A stretch of 64,000 nt of DNA from an uncultured Collinsella sp. (GCA_900541855.1 UQLD01000012.1:6468-70467); one strand, 5' to 3'; counted from the stretch's first letter, positions 6,920 through 15,410 are shown. Program-made: numbers and translations. The notes: generated by a model not told the origin, from the sequence alone.

Positions 6920-8230
6920 ATGAGCCAGTTTATCAACAACCCCGAGCACACCTTTGGTTTCGATACCCTGCAGCTGCACGTTGGCCAGGAGAGCGCCGAT
7001 CCTGCATCCGACTCCCGCGCCGTGCCTATCTACCAGACCACGAGCTATGTGTTCCGCAACTCCCAGCACGCCGCCGACCGCTTTGGTCTTGCCGACGCCG
7101 GTAACATCTACGGCCGTCTGACCAACTCCACCCAGGGCGTCTTCGAGGACCGTATCGCCGCCCTCGAGGGTGGCGTGGCAGGTCTTGCCGTCGCCTCCGG
7201 TGCTGCTGCCATCACCTATACCCTGCAGGCTCTTGCCCAGGCCGGTGACCACGTGGTGGCTCAGAAGACCATCTACGGTGGCTCCTACAACCTGCTGGAG
7301 CATACGCTCTCCCAGTTTGGCGTCGAGACCACGTTTGTCGATGCCCATAACCTTGAAGAGGTCGAGGGTGCCATCAAGGACAACACCACGGTCATCTATC
7401 TCGAGACGCTCGGCAACCCCAACTCCGACATCCCCAACATCGACGCCATCTCCGAGATCGCCAAGAAGCACGGTCTGCCGGTTGTCGTCGACAACACCTT
7501 CGGCACCCCGTATCTGCTCCGTCCGCTGGAGCATGGTGCCAATATCGTCGTCCACTCCGCAACCAAGTTCATCGGCGGCCACGGCACCTCGCTGGGCGGT
7601 GTGATCGTCGACGGCGGTAACTTCGATTGGAAGGCGAGCGGAAAGTACGCCCAGATTGCTGAGCCCAACCCCTCCTACCACGGTGTCTCGTTTGCCGAGG
7701 CTGCCGGTCCCGCCGCCTTTGCAACCTATGTCCGCGCTATCCTGCTGCGTGACGAGGGCGCTTGCATCAGTCCGTTCAACGCCTGGGTCCTGCTCCAGGG
7801 CACCGAGACTCTGTCGCTGCGCGTTGACCGTCATGTCGAGAACACCAAGAAGGTCGTTGAGTTCCTGGCTGGTGACAGCCACGTCGCCAAGGTGAACCAC
7901 CCGAGCCTGCCTGAGCACCCCGATCACGAGCTCTATCAGAAGTACTTCCCCCGTGGCGGTGCCTCGATCTTTACCTTTGAGATTAAGGGTGGCCAGGAGG
8001 CAGCTTGGAAGTTCATCGATCATCTGCAGGTGTTCTCGCTGCTCGCCAACGTGGCCGACGTCAAGTCGCTCGTCGTGCACCCGGCTACCACCACGCACTC
8101 CCAGCTCTCTGCCGAGGAGCTCGCCGAGCAGAACATCACGCCCTCCACGATCCGTCTTTCCATCGGTACCGAGAACGCCGAGGATATCATTTGGGATCTG
8201 AAGCAGGCCTTCGCCGCGCTGGACGAGTAA
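6920..8230 (+). CDS. metY: O-acetylhomoserine sulfhydrylase (aminocarboxypropyltransferase), PLP-dependent
   Basis: 436-aa cytosolic enzyme converting O-acetylhomoserine plus sulfide (or methanethiol) to homocysteine (or methionine). Family hallmarks are FGFDTLQLHVGQE at the N-terminus, IYQTTSYVF, YGRLTNSTQGVFEDRIAALEGG and DNTFGTPYLLRPLEHGANI. The PLP lysine lies in VVHSATKFIGGHGTSLGG near residue 210. The length matches MetY rather than the shorter MetB/MetC enzymes. The start ATG follows CAAGGAGATCATC. It is transcribed from its own promoter with a long leader and followed by a strong hairpin at 8291. The adjacent divergent LysR is its likely regulator. Confidence 0.94.
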   Translation: MSQFINNPEHTFGFDTLQLHVGQESADPASDSRAVPIYQTTSYVFRNSQHAADRFGLADAGNIYGRLTNSTQGVFEDRIAALEGGVAGLAVASGAAAITYTLQALAQAGDHVVAQKTIYGGSYNLLEHTLSQFGVETTFVDAHNLEEVEGAIKDNTTVIYLETLGNPNSDIPNIDAISEIAKKHGLPVVVDNTFGTPYLLRPLEHGANIVVHSATKFIGGHGTSLGGVIVDGGNFDWKASGKYAQIAEPNPSYHGVSFAEAAGPAAFATYVRAILLRDEGACISPFNAWVLLQGTETLSLRVDRHVENTKKVVEFLAGDSHVAKVNHPSLPEHPDHELYQKYFPRGGASIFTFEIKGGQEAAWKFIDHLQVFSLLANVADVKSLVVHPATTTHSQLSAEELAEQNITPSTIRLSIGTENAEDIIWDLKQAFAALDE

Positions 8231-8290
8231 GGCGACTTGTGCAAGGACCCCTTGCGACTCGATAGGTATAACTGCATAAAATGCCTGCTC

Positions 8291-8330
8291 AAGGCGCCTG
8301 TGCGAACAATGGTTGCACAGGCGCCTTATT
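8291..8330 (+). terminator. Strong hairpin terminator after metY
   Basis: Perfect 13-bp stem: AAGGCGCCTGTGC at 8291-8303 and GCACAGGCGCCTT at 8315-8327, with an 11-nt loop followed by ATTT. Confidence 0.75.
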
Positions 8331-8542
8331 TGCATAGAGAGGGTGCAAAAACAGGGTTTTTGACACGCTTTATGCATTCGAGTTGTGGAAAACTCCTGTT
8401 GAGAGGATGTGAGTTTTACGCAATTGACGTGCGCCTTTTAAGTAAAACCGCAGGTCGCGATTTGCTCGGGGTACTATGCAGCGCGATCGAATCACACGCA
8501 GCTCAAACGCAGCAAAAACGCACTACGGAGGTTTCCAGCTAC
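8331..8542. other. Long untranslated region before a secreted protein
   Basis: The gap from 8231 to 8542 holds the metY terminator and then about 210 nt without a credible gene. An apparent ORF running through it in frame with the next gene has no ribosome site. I recognise no riboswitch. TTGACA-like and TATGCA-like hexamers are present but poorly spaced. Confidence 0.4.
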
Positions 8543-9316
8543 ATGAGGATTGATTCACGAAAACCGAAAACCGCCGCCCTTTCCGCCGCTCTGACCGTGG
8601 CACTTTTGGCGGGCGCCGGTGCAACTGATGCCCACGCCGCAACACTGTCCGATACGGTTGGATCTACTCCGTCCGAGACGACGCTGGTGCAGCCCGTTGA
8701 CTATCGTGGCGATGGTTATGGTTCCATGCAGGAGTGGAACGCCTCGATGGAGGCCAAGCGCGATTCCCTGGAGATGCGCGCTCAGATCATCATGAATATG
8801 TATGGCGACTATGCCACCGATGACGAGCGCGCTGTGCTGCAGGGTTGCATCGACGGTGCGGGTAGCCTGTTGACGATGGGGGAGGTCGACGCCAAGTCGA
8901 CCGAGCTCGATGAGCTGCGCGCTGCGCTTGAGGATGCCAAGTGCGAAGCGCTCGAGGCTGCCGCCGAGGCGGAGGCTGCCGAGGCCGCCCAGGCTTCGTA
9001 CTACAACGCCGGTTATACTCCGCCTTACGCGTCTGCCGCGTCCTACGCGAACGGATCGGGCCTGACGCGCTCTGCGGGTGTCAATAACTACAACGGGCGC
9101 CGCGAGACCTATTACAGCAGCAATGTGCTTTATCACTATCGCACGGGCGAATGGACTCAGGATTCTGAGGGCTTCTGGCGCGATTCCGACGGCTATTACG
9201 TTGTTGCCGCGGGCGATATGGCCCAGGGCTCGACCTTTACGGGCTCCAAGGGTGATTGCAAGGTCTATGACTCCGGCTGCGCTGCCGGAACCACCGACTA
9301 CTACACCGGTTGGTAA
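8543..9316 (+). CDS. Secreted protein with coiled coil and C-terminal Cys-containing domain
   Basis: 257 aa. It has a Sec signal peptide (basic MRIDSRKPK, hydrophobic core, AHA-A cleavage near residue 33). A helical, charged segment of about residues 65-150 ends in an Ala/Glu-rich stretch. The C-terminal domain of about 70 residues has YHYRTGEWTQDSEGFWRD, GYYVVAAGDMAQGSTF and VYDSGCAAGTTDYYTGW. This C-terminal pattern looks like the small beta-barrel that ends many secreted Gram-positive proteins, with paired Cys in GDCK and DSGCA. No catalytic residues are assigned. The start ATG follows GGAGG. It is probably cell-envelope associated; function unknown. Confidence 0.75.
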   Translation: MRIDSRKPKTAALSAALTVALLAGAGATDAHAATLSDTVGSTPSETTLVQPVDYRGDGYGSMQEWNASMEAKRDSLEMRAQIIMNMYGDYATDDERAVLQGCIDGAGSLLTMGEVDAKSTELDELRAALEDAKCEALEAAAEAEAAEAAQASYYNAGYTPPYASAASYANGSGLTRSAGVNNYNGRRETYYSSNVLYHYRTGEWTQDSEGFWRDSDGYYVVAAGDMAQGSTFTGSKGDCKVYDSGCAAGTTDYYTGW

Positions 9317-9344
9317 TCTGCCATAAGCAAAATAGGCACATGAT

Positions 9345-9394
9345 GGGCGGGCGTCTTTACTGAGCTTTTAGGCAACGTAAAGCCGCCCGTTCTT
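9345..9394 (+). terminator. Hairpin after the secreted protein gene
   Basis: GGGCGG and CTTTAC segments (9345-9360) pair with GTAAAG and CCGCCC (9377-9388), followed by GTTCTTT. Confidence 0.55.
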
Positions 9395-9505
9395 TATGTG
9401 CGTTCGAGTTAACAGAGCCCTTACCGTGGCGGTACGCTGGGCGTATGGATGCGGGGCACACTAGTTCATGAGAAATAAGGTCTTTCTCGTGGAGGAAGTG
9501 GTCTT

Positions 9506-9712
9506 GTGAACGCTCGAGATATCGCCGTTGCCGCCATTGCATTGACGCTTGGTTGCCTTGGTCCTACGGCCGCGCTCGTCGCAGGTGTGCAGGGGTCTTG
9601 TGGGGCTGCCTCTATTGTGGTCGGCGCGCTGATCGCGGCCACGCTGCTGGGAAGCGCAGGCGTGGTTCTTTGCCGCGACGATGAGGACGAGGTGCCGGGG
9701 TCGCAACGCTAA
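9506..9712 (+). CDS. Small hydrophobic membrane protein
   Basis: 68 aa with two likely TM helices: residues 5-28 (IAVAAIALTLGCLGPTAALVAG) and 35-56 (ASIVVGALIAATLLGSAGVVLC). A short acidic tail RDDEDEVPGSQR follows. It starts at GTG with GGAGGAAG upstream. It is not similar to a family I can name; it could be a small envelope or stress peptide. It is flanked by terminators on both sides and so is probably transcribed alone. The low complexity of a short hydrophobic ORF keeps confidence moderate. Confidence 0.5.
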   Translation: MNARDIAVAAIALTLGCLGPTAALVAGVQGSCGAASIVVGALIAATLLGSAGVVLCRDDEDEVPGSQR

Positions 9713-9753
9713 CTGTTGTGAGATCGGCCGCCGGTCATAGACGAAGATGAAGG

Positions 9754-9788
9754 CCGCCGCAGGGGAAAGGTTCCCTTGCGGCGGTTTT
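9754..9788. terminator. Bidirectional terminator between convergent genes
   Basis: CCGCCGCA (9754-9761) pairs with TGCGGCGG (9777-9784), with an inner GGGGAA/TTCCC stem and a following TTTT. It lies between the small membrane protein and the convergent panE-like gene. Confidence 0.7.
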
Positions 9789-9821
9789 GCTGTTAAGGCT
9801 GTTGAATGCGGCGCGTCGGCG

Positions 9822-10736
9822 CTACCAGCTTTTCTCGATATCGCGGATGCGCCGATAGAGCCACTCGTTTTGCGGTGCCTGGATATCGTGTTTGGCTGCG
9901 AGGCGGCAGATGGTGCCCGCGAACTCATCAACCTCGGTTTTGCGCCTTGCGATGCGGTCTTGAGCCATCGAGGGCATACCGGCGGGGTCGATTCCCTCGA
10001 TGAGGTGCACCATTTGCGTCAGATCTGCCTCGGTCAGCTCAACGTCCTCGGCGTTGGCAACCGCAAGCGTCTCGCGCATGGCGGAGACAAAACAGCGGCG
10101 CTGCTCGGAGCCCGGCTCCGTGGCGCTTCCGTAGGTCCCGCCGTAGGCCATGCAGGTCTGGTTGATGCCGTCGTTGAGCATGAGTTTGGCCCACATGCGG
10201 TGCGCAATGTCGCTCTCGACGGTATGGGCGATGCCGCAGCGCGTATAGAGCTCGTCGATAGCGGCGACGGTCGCGGGGTCCGTGCCGGCCGCCGCGCCAA
10301 AGCGGATCTCGCCCGCATTGGTAAAGGTGAGCGCGCCGTTGAGGAACACGGCGTCCATGCCCTGGCAGATACCAAGAACGGTATGCTCCCAGCCAAAGCG
10401 TTCGGCAATCTTTTGCTCGCTCGTAATGCCGTTGCATAGCGAGGCGATGAGCGTGTTGGGTCCCACGACGCGCTCCATAGTCTTGAGTGCTTGGTCGAGA
10501 CCGGTGGTCTTGACTGTCAGGATGACCAGATCGGCGGGCGTCGCCTCGCTGGCGCGGACGGACGTGAGATCGCAGGGCTTGCCGTTGACAGTGAGCGCAT
10601 CGCCCGCGTGACGCTCAAAACGGGTGTCATCCATAACGTATTCGACGGCGTCATTGCCGAGGGCCCTGGCAATCATGCTGCCGTAGAGCAGGCCGACGCC
10701 GCCCTTGCCGATAAAAGCGACCTTGTTGATCTGCAT
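9822..10736 (-). CDS. panE: 2-dehydropantoate 2-reductase family protein (PanE/ApbA)
   Basis: 304-aa NADPH-dependent ketopantoate reductase family enzyme, which in pantothenate synthesis makes pantoate. The N-terminal dinucleotide fold is KVAFIGKGGVGLLYGSMIA, VILTVKTTGLDQAL appears near residue 75, and SLCNGITSEQKIAERF is the family NGxxxxE segment. The C-terminal helical domain has AHRMWAKLMLNDGINQTCMAYGGTYG (Lys and Asn of the active site) and SMAQDRIARRKTEVDEFAGTI. The start is the second in-frame ATG, 9 nt after GGGGAG. Paralogues in this family may use other 2-keto acids, so the exact substrate is inferred. Confidence 0.83.
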   Translation of the reverse strand: MQINKVAFIGKGGVGLLYGSMIARALGNDAVEYVMDDTRFERHAGDALTVNGKPCDLTSVRASEATPADLVILTVKTTGLDQALKTMERVVGPNTLIASLCNGITSEQKIAERFGWEHTVLGICQGMDAVFLNGALTFTNAGEIRFGAAAGTDPATVAAIDELYTRCGIAHTVESDIAHRMWAKLMLNDGINQTCMAYGGTYGSATEPGSEQRRCFVSAMRETLAVANAEDVELTEADLTQMVHLIEGIDPAGMPSMAQDRIARRKTEVDEFAGTICRLAAKHDIQAPQNEWLYRRIRDIEKSW

Positions 10737-11061
10737 GTGAATCATCTCCCCATGTAAAAGGCGCCCGCGTAAGGGGCGCCTGATGGATTGTATGCTGCCA
10801 GGGTGATTGGTGGGTGCGCGGGGCGGCTGTTATAAAAAAGAAACGTTTGCCTGGACGCTACGCTGCAGGGCAGACCGCAAAGACATGCGCGTGGTCATGC
10901 CCGGCTCCTTTCATCGGGCTTTTTGCTGATGTTAAAGCGGTGCCGTGACGGCTCGATTTCTGCTGCGTTACGATACGTTCTCGATTGCGATTCCACGATG
11001 TTTCGGCTGCGTGACCATTGTGTTTCGCCTTGCCGGGGCGCTGATGGCGAAGGGAGGGGCC
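10737..11061. other. Intergenic region between panE-like and Fe-S reductase genes
   Basis: It holds a GGCGCC hairpin in the panE 5' leader (10757-10780) and a terminator-like hairpin on the plus strand: GCCCG at 10899-10903, CGGGC at 10915-10919, then TTTTT. A 14-codon ORF starting at 10885 (MRVVMPGSFHRAFC) overlaps that hairpin but lacks a good ribosome site. The open reading frame upstream of the next gene is not credible as coding. Confidence 0.45.
10899..10924 (+). terminator. Terminator-like hairpin upstream of the Fe-S aldo/keto reductase
   Basis: GCCCG/CGGGC stem with an 11-nt loop and a five-T run. It is orphan in position, about 140 nt before the gene, so it may be an attenuator or end a short transcript. 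Confidence 0.45.
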
Positions 11062-12252
11062 GTGCAATACCGTGTTGACCCCAAAAGTGGTAACCGAATA
11101 TCCGCTCTGGGTCTGGGCTGCATGAGGTTTCCCGGTGCGCCGGGACACCCCGATGCGAAGACCGCCGACGCTATCATCTCCCGTGCGGTGGAGCAGGGGA
11201 TTAACTACCTGGACACGGCCTATCTCTATCCCGGCAACGAGGCGTGCATGGGCGCTTCGCTTGAACGATTGGGGCTGCGTGACCGGGTGTTGCTGGCGAC
11301 CAAGTTGCCGCATGCTTCGTGCAAGTGTGCGGAGGATTTCGACCGGTTCTTCGATGAGCAATTGCGCCGCCTGCGGACCGACCATATCGACTATTACCTC
11401 ATGCACAACATTACCTCGCCCGCCCAGTGGGAACGTGTGGTGGCGTTGGGCATCGAGGACTGGATTGCGCGCCAAAAGGCTTCGGGGCGCATTCGCCAGA
11501 TCGGTTTTTCGTACCACGGCAGTGCGGCGGACTTCCTCACGATGCTCGATGCGTATGTGTGGGACTTTTGCCAGATCCAGTACAACTACGCTGGAGAGCG
11601 ATATCAGGCGGGAACGGCGGGGCTCATGGCCGCCGCCGAGCGAGGTCTCGCGGTGTTTGTGATGGAGCCGCTTTTGGGCGGACGCTTGGCAGGCAAATTG
11701 CCTCCGCGGGCGCGCGCTGTTCTCGATGGTGCATGCGATCGGCATTTGCATACGCCTGCCGCTTGGGGGCTCTCGTGGGTGTGGAATCATCCCCAGGTGA
11801 CCATGTTGCTTTCTGGTATGACCGATACCGCGCAAGTGGACGAGAATTCGTCACTGGCAGACCTCGCGTTGCCGAATTCGATGACTGCCAACCAGCTCGA
11901 CACGATTGCGCGCGTGTTGATGGAGTTTGAGAAATCGAACCGTGTGCCCTGCACGGGATGCGGCTACTGCATGCCATGTCCCAAGGGTATTAACATTCCC
12001 GGCTGCTTTGCCGCTTACAACGCGAGCTACGCGCACAGCTGGTTTACGGGGCTGTCTCAATACTTTACGGCGAGCGCGGTGCGCACGAGCGAGCCCAAGC
12101 TGGTGAGCAATTGCGTCAAGTGCGGTAAATGCGCACGTCACTGCCCGCAGCACATCGATATTCCCGAGCGTCTCGATGACGTGCGCCGACGTTTCCAGCC
12201 TGGCCCCGTAACGGCTGTGCTTAAAGCCTTCCGCACAACGCGCTCCTCATGA
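11062..12252 (+). CDS. Aldo/keto reductase with C-terminal 4Fe-4S ferredoxin domain
   Basis: 396 aa. The AKR barrel at residues 1-270 has LGLGCMRFPG, YLDTAYLYPGNE (catalytic Asp/Tyr region), LLATKLPHASC and IDYYLMHNI. A tail carries two cysteine clusters: CTGCGYCMPCPKGINIPG (near 297-315) and CVKCGKCARHCPQHIDIP (near 350-368), which should bind two [4Fe-4S] clusters. Such fused proteins are common in anaerobes and are thought to pass electrons to or from ferredoxin. I chose the GTG start behind AAGGGAGGGGCC because family members begin with MQYR-type sequence; an ATG 6 codons upstream is possible. A conserved 76-bp element follows the stop. Confidence 0.9.
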   Translation: MQYRVDPKSGNRISALGLGCMRFPGAPGHPDAKTADAIISRAVEQGINYLDTAYLYPGNEACMGASLERLGLRDRVLLATKLPHASCKCAEDFDRFFDEQLRRLRTDHIDYYLMHNITSPAQWERVVALGIEDWIARQKASGRIRQIGFSYHGSAADFLTMLDAYVWDFCQIQYNYAGERYQAGTAGLMAAAERGLAVFVMEPLLGGRLAGKLPPRARAVLDGACDRHLHTPAAWGLSWVWNHPQVTMLLSGMTDTAQVDENSSLADLALPNSMTANQLDTIARVLMEFEKSNRVPCTGCGYCMPCPKGINIPGCFAAYNASYAHSWFTGLSQYFTASAVRTSEPKLVSNCVKCGKCARHCPQHIDIPERLDDVRRRFQPGPVTAVLKAFRTTRSS

Positions 12253-12253
12253 T

Positions 12254-12329
12254 CCTTTTATATCTTGTGATGGAATAGTTCCTGTTTACGGCAGAATAGG
12301 GCAACAGCAGGAACTATTTCGCCGCAACT
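12254..12329 (+). repeat. Structured 76-bp leader element, copy 1
   Basis: It starts CCTTTTATA and ends GCCGCAACT, just upstream of the ribosome site of the next gene. It folds as a long stem of about 19 bp (12265-12283 with 12309-12327). The loop contains CAGAATAGGGCA. It aligns without gaps to the copy at 13420-13495, with 18 mismatches. Four adjacent stem pairs differ in both partners yet stay paired (GTTC/GAAC here against CGGT/ACCG there). Confidence 0.75.
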
Positions 12330-12343
12330 AATGGGAGACTATC

Positions 12344-13363
12344 GTGGGTGACCGAGGTTTACGTAATGATTCGCGTGAGGTTCGTTGGGGCATTTTGGGC
12401 GCCGGGCACATTTCTCATCGATTTGCATCGTCGCTCAAGAAGGTCGACGGGGCACGGCTGGTGGCTGCGGCCGGCCGCACTCCTGCACATGTCGAGGAAT
12501 TTTGCCGAGTGTTTTCGATCGATGCTGCGCATGGCCATGTCTCGGTCGACGATAACGGCAATGCGGCTTATGACGCGCTGATTGCCGACCCCGATGTCGA
12601 CGCAATCTACTTGGCTCTTCCGCATGGCATGCATACGCGTTGGGCCTGTCGCGCGCTGCGCGCCGGAAAGGCCGTGCTGTGCGAAAAGCCGGCCGTTTTG
12701 AGTGAGGAAGAGGCTCTCTCGATTGCCTCCACCTCTCGTGAGCGCGGCGTGCTGTTTATGGAGGCGATGAAGAATCGGTTTTGCCCGATGCGCACTCGCG
12801 TGAAGGACTTGCTTGCGTCGGGTGAGCTTGGCCGTATTGTCTCGATTGAAAGCGTGCAAAAGCTCGATTACGGCGAGCCTCCTTCGGGCTATCTGCTTGA
12901 TCCGTTGCAGGGCGGCTGTCTATATGACATGGGCTGTTATGCGGTCGGTTGGTTTGAGGATTTGCTCGCGGGCGCGTGCGAGGTTTCGTCCCGTGAAGTT
13001 CGCTGGCGTGACGTATCGGGCGGCCGCGTCGATTGGGCCGACGAGATCCATATGAGCGTCGGCGGTATACCCATTCATATGGCGTGCGACGGCAAAGCAA
13101 CATATGAAAGCCGCTTAACGATTGCCTGTGAGCGGGGCTCGTTGGAAATCGAGCGTCTCCATCGCCCCGAGCTCGCCCATGTGAAGTATTCCGACGGTCG
13201 AACGCTAGAAATAAATGCCCCGTTTGAGATCGATGATTTCTACGGCGAAATCCAGCATGCGACCCAGCTCATCTGGGCGGGGAAACTCGAAAGCCCCATC
13301 ATGTCCCTAGCCGCCACACAGCGCTGCGCACGCATCATCGATGCGATTCGTTTGAAACTTTAG
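12344..13363 (+). CDS. Gfo/Idh/MocA-family oxidoreductase
   Basis: 339-aa NAD(P)-dependent dehydrogenase. The Rossmann signature is VRWGILGAGHISHRFASSL at residues 13-31, then DAIYLALPHGMHTRWA and VLCEKPAVLSEEEAL (EKP motif near 115). The GGCLYDMGCYAV motif marks the substrate domain. It resembles dihydrodiol or sugar dehydrogenases of the trans-1,2-dihydrodiol type; substrate unknown. It starts at GTG behind ATGGGAGAC. Its leader consists almost entirely of the structured element 12254-12329, and a second copy of that element sits in the leader of the next gene, which suggests shared control. Confidence 0.87.
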   Translation: MGDRGLRNDSREVRWGILGAGHISHRFASSLKKVDGARLVAAAGRTPAHVEEFCRVFSIDAAHGHVSVDDNGNAAYDALIADPDVDAIYLALPHGMHTRWACRALRAGKAVLCEKPAVLSEEEALSIASTSRERGVLFMEAMKNRFCPMRTRVKDLLASGELGRIVSIESVQKLDYGEPPSGYLLDPLQGGCLYDMGCYAVGWFEDLLAGACEVSSREVRWRDVSGGRVDWADEIHMSVGGIPIHMACDGKATYESRLTIACERGSLEIERLHRPELAHVKYSDGRTLEINAPFEIDDFYGEIQHATQLIWAGKLESPIMSLAATQRCARIIDAIRLKL

Positions 13364-13419
13364 GGCGTGGGGCATGGCACCAGCGCTTGGAATGCCTGGA
13401 GGCCTTTGTCCCTGATGCC

Positions 13420-13495
13420 CCTTTTATAACTTGCGGTGGAATACGGTCTGTTTGCGCCAAAATAGGGCACCAATAGACCGTATTTCACCGCAACT
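13420..13495 (+). repeat. Structured 76-bp leader element, copy 2
   Basis: CCTTTTATA...CCGCAACT, the same length as copy 1. The stem TTGCGGTGGAATACGGTCT (13431-13449) pairs with AGACCGTATTTCACCGCAA (13475-13493) with one G-T pair. The loop has the conserved CAAAATAGGGCA. It ends 18 nt before the endonuclease IV start. Confidence 0.75.
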
Positions 13496-13513
13496 GATAA
13501 GGGAGAGCTGGAG

Positions 13514-14380
13514 ATGCTGACGATCGGGTGTCATCTTTCGACGACGAAGGGCTATCGGGCAATGGGGGAGACGGCGTTGTCCATTGGCGCCAATACCTTT
13601 GCATTCTTTACGCGCAACCCGCGCGGTGGCAAGGCAAAAGACCTTGACATGGATGACGTGGCGGCTCTGCGCGAGCTTATGGCGCAAAACGACTTTGGAC
13701 CGCTGGTGGCGCATGCCCCGTATACCTATAACCCCTGCTCCGCTAAGGAGCGGGCGCGCGAGTTTGCCTTGGAGGCAATGGCCGAGGACTTGCAGCGTCT
13801 GGAAACACTGCCCGGCAACTACTACAACTTCCATCCCGGTGCGCATGTGGGACAGGGCTCCGACGTCGGCATTCAGATGATTGTCGACACGCTGTGCCAG
13901 GTGATGTTTGAGGGGCAGCAGACGACGGTATTACTCGAGACCATGGCAGGAAAGGGCACCGAGGTGGGCCGTAGCTTTGAAGAACTGGCGTGCATTATCG
14001 AGGGCGTTGCCGCCAAGCGCCCAGAGCTGTCCGATAAGCTGGGCGTTTGTTTGGACACCTGCCATGTGAGCGATGCCGGCTACGACATCATCCATGATCT
14101 GGACGACGTACTCGACGAGTTCGACCGCGTGGTGGGTATCGATCGCTTGCATGCCGTACACATCAACGATTCGAAGAACCCTTGTGGCGCCCATAAAGAT
14201 CGTCACGAGTGCATCGGCAAAGGATACCTTGGCAGCGAGGAATTTGGTGGCGGTATGCAGGTTATGCAGAATATTGTATCGAATGGCCGTTTGCGTTCGC
14301 TGCCGTTTATTTTGGAGACTCCGAACGAACTTGCAGGTTATGCAGCTGAAATTAGACTATTAAGGTCATTGCAGCAGTAA
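13514..14380 (+). CDS. nfo: Endonuclease IV (AP endonuclease)
   Basis: 288-aa metal-dependent TIM-barrel nuclease that cuts at abasic sites in base-excision repair. Visible family motifs are IGCHLSTTKGY (first metal His), AFFTRNPRGGKAK, LVAHAPYTYNPCS, NFHPGAHVGQG, TVLLETMAGKGTEVG (Glu), VCLDTCHVSDAGYD (Asp, His), AVHINDSKNPCGAHKDRHECIGKG and FILETPNE. All nine-ligand regions of the three-metal site appear intact and the length is typical. The ATG follows GGGAGAGCTGGAG. It is preceded by the structured 76-bp leader element. Confidence 0.95.
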   Translation: MLTIGCHLSTTKGYRAMGETALSIGANTFAFFTRNPRGGKAKDLDMDDVAALRELMAQNDFGPLVAHAPYTYNPCSAKERAREFALEAMAEDLQRLETLPGNYYNFHPGAHVGQGSDVGIQMIVDTLCQVMFEGQQTTVLLETMAGKGTEVGRSFEELACIIEGVAAKRPELSDKLGVCLDTCHVSDAGYDIIHDLDDVLDEFDRVVGIDRLHAVHINDSKNPCGAHKDRHECIGKGYLGSEEFGGGMQVMQNIVSNGRLRSLPFILETPNELAGYAAEIRLLRSLQQ

Positions 14381-14441
14381 TAACTGTTACAAAGTGGAGT
14401 GTTCCATTCACGTTATGGGTTTGTTTCAATCAGTTTTCTCA

Positions 14442-14470
14442 TTGCAGATTCGTAATTCCGGGTGCATAAT
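14442..14470 (+). promoter_or_regulatory. Promoter of the amino acid ABC transporter operon
   Basis: TTGCAG (14442-14447), a 17-nt spacer and CATAAT (14465-14470), followed by a leader of about 50 nt to the binding-protein start. Confidence 0.55.
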
Positions 14471-14527
14471 AGCCAACAGTTTTTGCAGACCTCTGAATCA
14501 AACGAGGTCACCGGAAGGAGACTGATT

Positions 14528-15388
14528 ATGAAGCTTAAGAAGCTTGGCGCATTTGCCGCCACAGGCGCCATGGCGCTCGCCCTCGCACTGACGGGCTGCG
14601 GCTCGTCCAACGCCACCTCTGGTTCTGATGCCGGTTCCAGCAGCTCTGACGACGCTAAGGTCGAGAAGGTCGACGGCTCCAAGGAGTACGCGCTCGTCAA
14701 GGACGGTACACTGACCGTCGGCACCTCTGCCGAGTACGCTCCGTTTGAGTACAAGGATGACAACGGCGATTATCAGGGCTTTGACCTTGAGCTCATCAAG
14801 GCTATCGGCGACAAGCTGGGCCTGGATGTCGAGTATGTCAACAATGACTTTGACACGCTGGTTCCGGGCGTCGCTTCGGGCGCCAAGTATGACGTTTCCA
14901 TCGCGGCTATCACCGACACGCCCGAGCGTGAGAAGGAAGTCACTTTCTCTGATTCCTATTACATGGACGATCAGGCTATCGTGACCAAGGTTGATAACAC
15001 CGACATCACGGCCGACAACTACAGCGAGAAGCTCAACAACGCTGACGCTACCATCATCGTCCAGTCTGGCTCGACCGCCGAGGCCTTTGCCCAGGAGAAC
15101 TTCCCCAAGGCCAAGATTGTCCCCTACAAGGACGCTACCGAGTGCTTCAGCGCCCTGCAGTCCGATAAGGGCGACGCCGTAGTCACCAACCGCTCCGTTG
15201 CCAGCCAGCTGACCGCCGAGCAGTTCAACACCTGCCAGACCATCAAGCAGATCAGCACCGGCGAGGAGTACGCCATCGCCATCAACCAGGGCAACACCAA
15301 GCTCAAGGACGACATCAACCAGGCCATCAAGGACCTGACTGATGACGGTACCGTTGACGCCCTCATGGCTAAGTACAACATCAAGTAA
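14528..15388 (+). CDS. Polar amino acid ABC transporter substrate-binding lipoprotein
   Basis: 286 aa. The lipoprotein signal has lipobox LALTGC with the lipidated Cys at residue 24, then a Ser/Asp-rich linker. The solute-binding fold (SBP family 3) starts near residue 65: LTVGTSAEYAPFEYKDDNGDYQGFDLELIKAIGDKLG, then VPGVASGAKYDVSIAAITDTPEREKEVTFSDSYYMDD. It is membrane-anchored and captures an amino acid such as glutamine, cystine or arginine; specificity is not readable. It is the first gene of the operon with the permease (15505) and ATPase (16879). A hairpin at 15411 after it probably gives it higher expression than the rest. Confidence 0.93.
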   Translation: MKLKKLGAFAATGAMALALALTGCGSSNATSGSDAGSSSSDDAKVEKVDGSKEYALVKDGTLTVGTSAEYAPFEYKDDNGDYQGFDLELIKAIGDKLGLDVEYVNNDFDTLVPGVASGAKYDVSIAAITDTPEREKEVTFSDSYYMDDQAIVTKVDNTDITADNYSEKLNNADATIIVQSGSTAEAFAQENFPKAKIVPYKDATECFSALQSDKGDAVVTNRSVASQLTAEQFNTCQTIKQISTGEEYAIAINQGNTKLKDDINQAIKDLTDDGTVDALMAKYNIK

Positions 15389-15410
15389 AATAGCTACTTG
15401 ATTGCGCGCG

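Noticed and set aside
6737..8377. 546-codon minus-strand ORF opposite metY
   Set aside because: It is antisense to a clear PLP enzyme and has low-complexity, Gly/Val/Asp-rich translation typical of shadow frames in high-GC genes.
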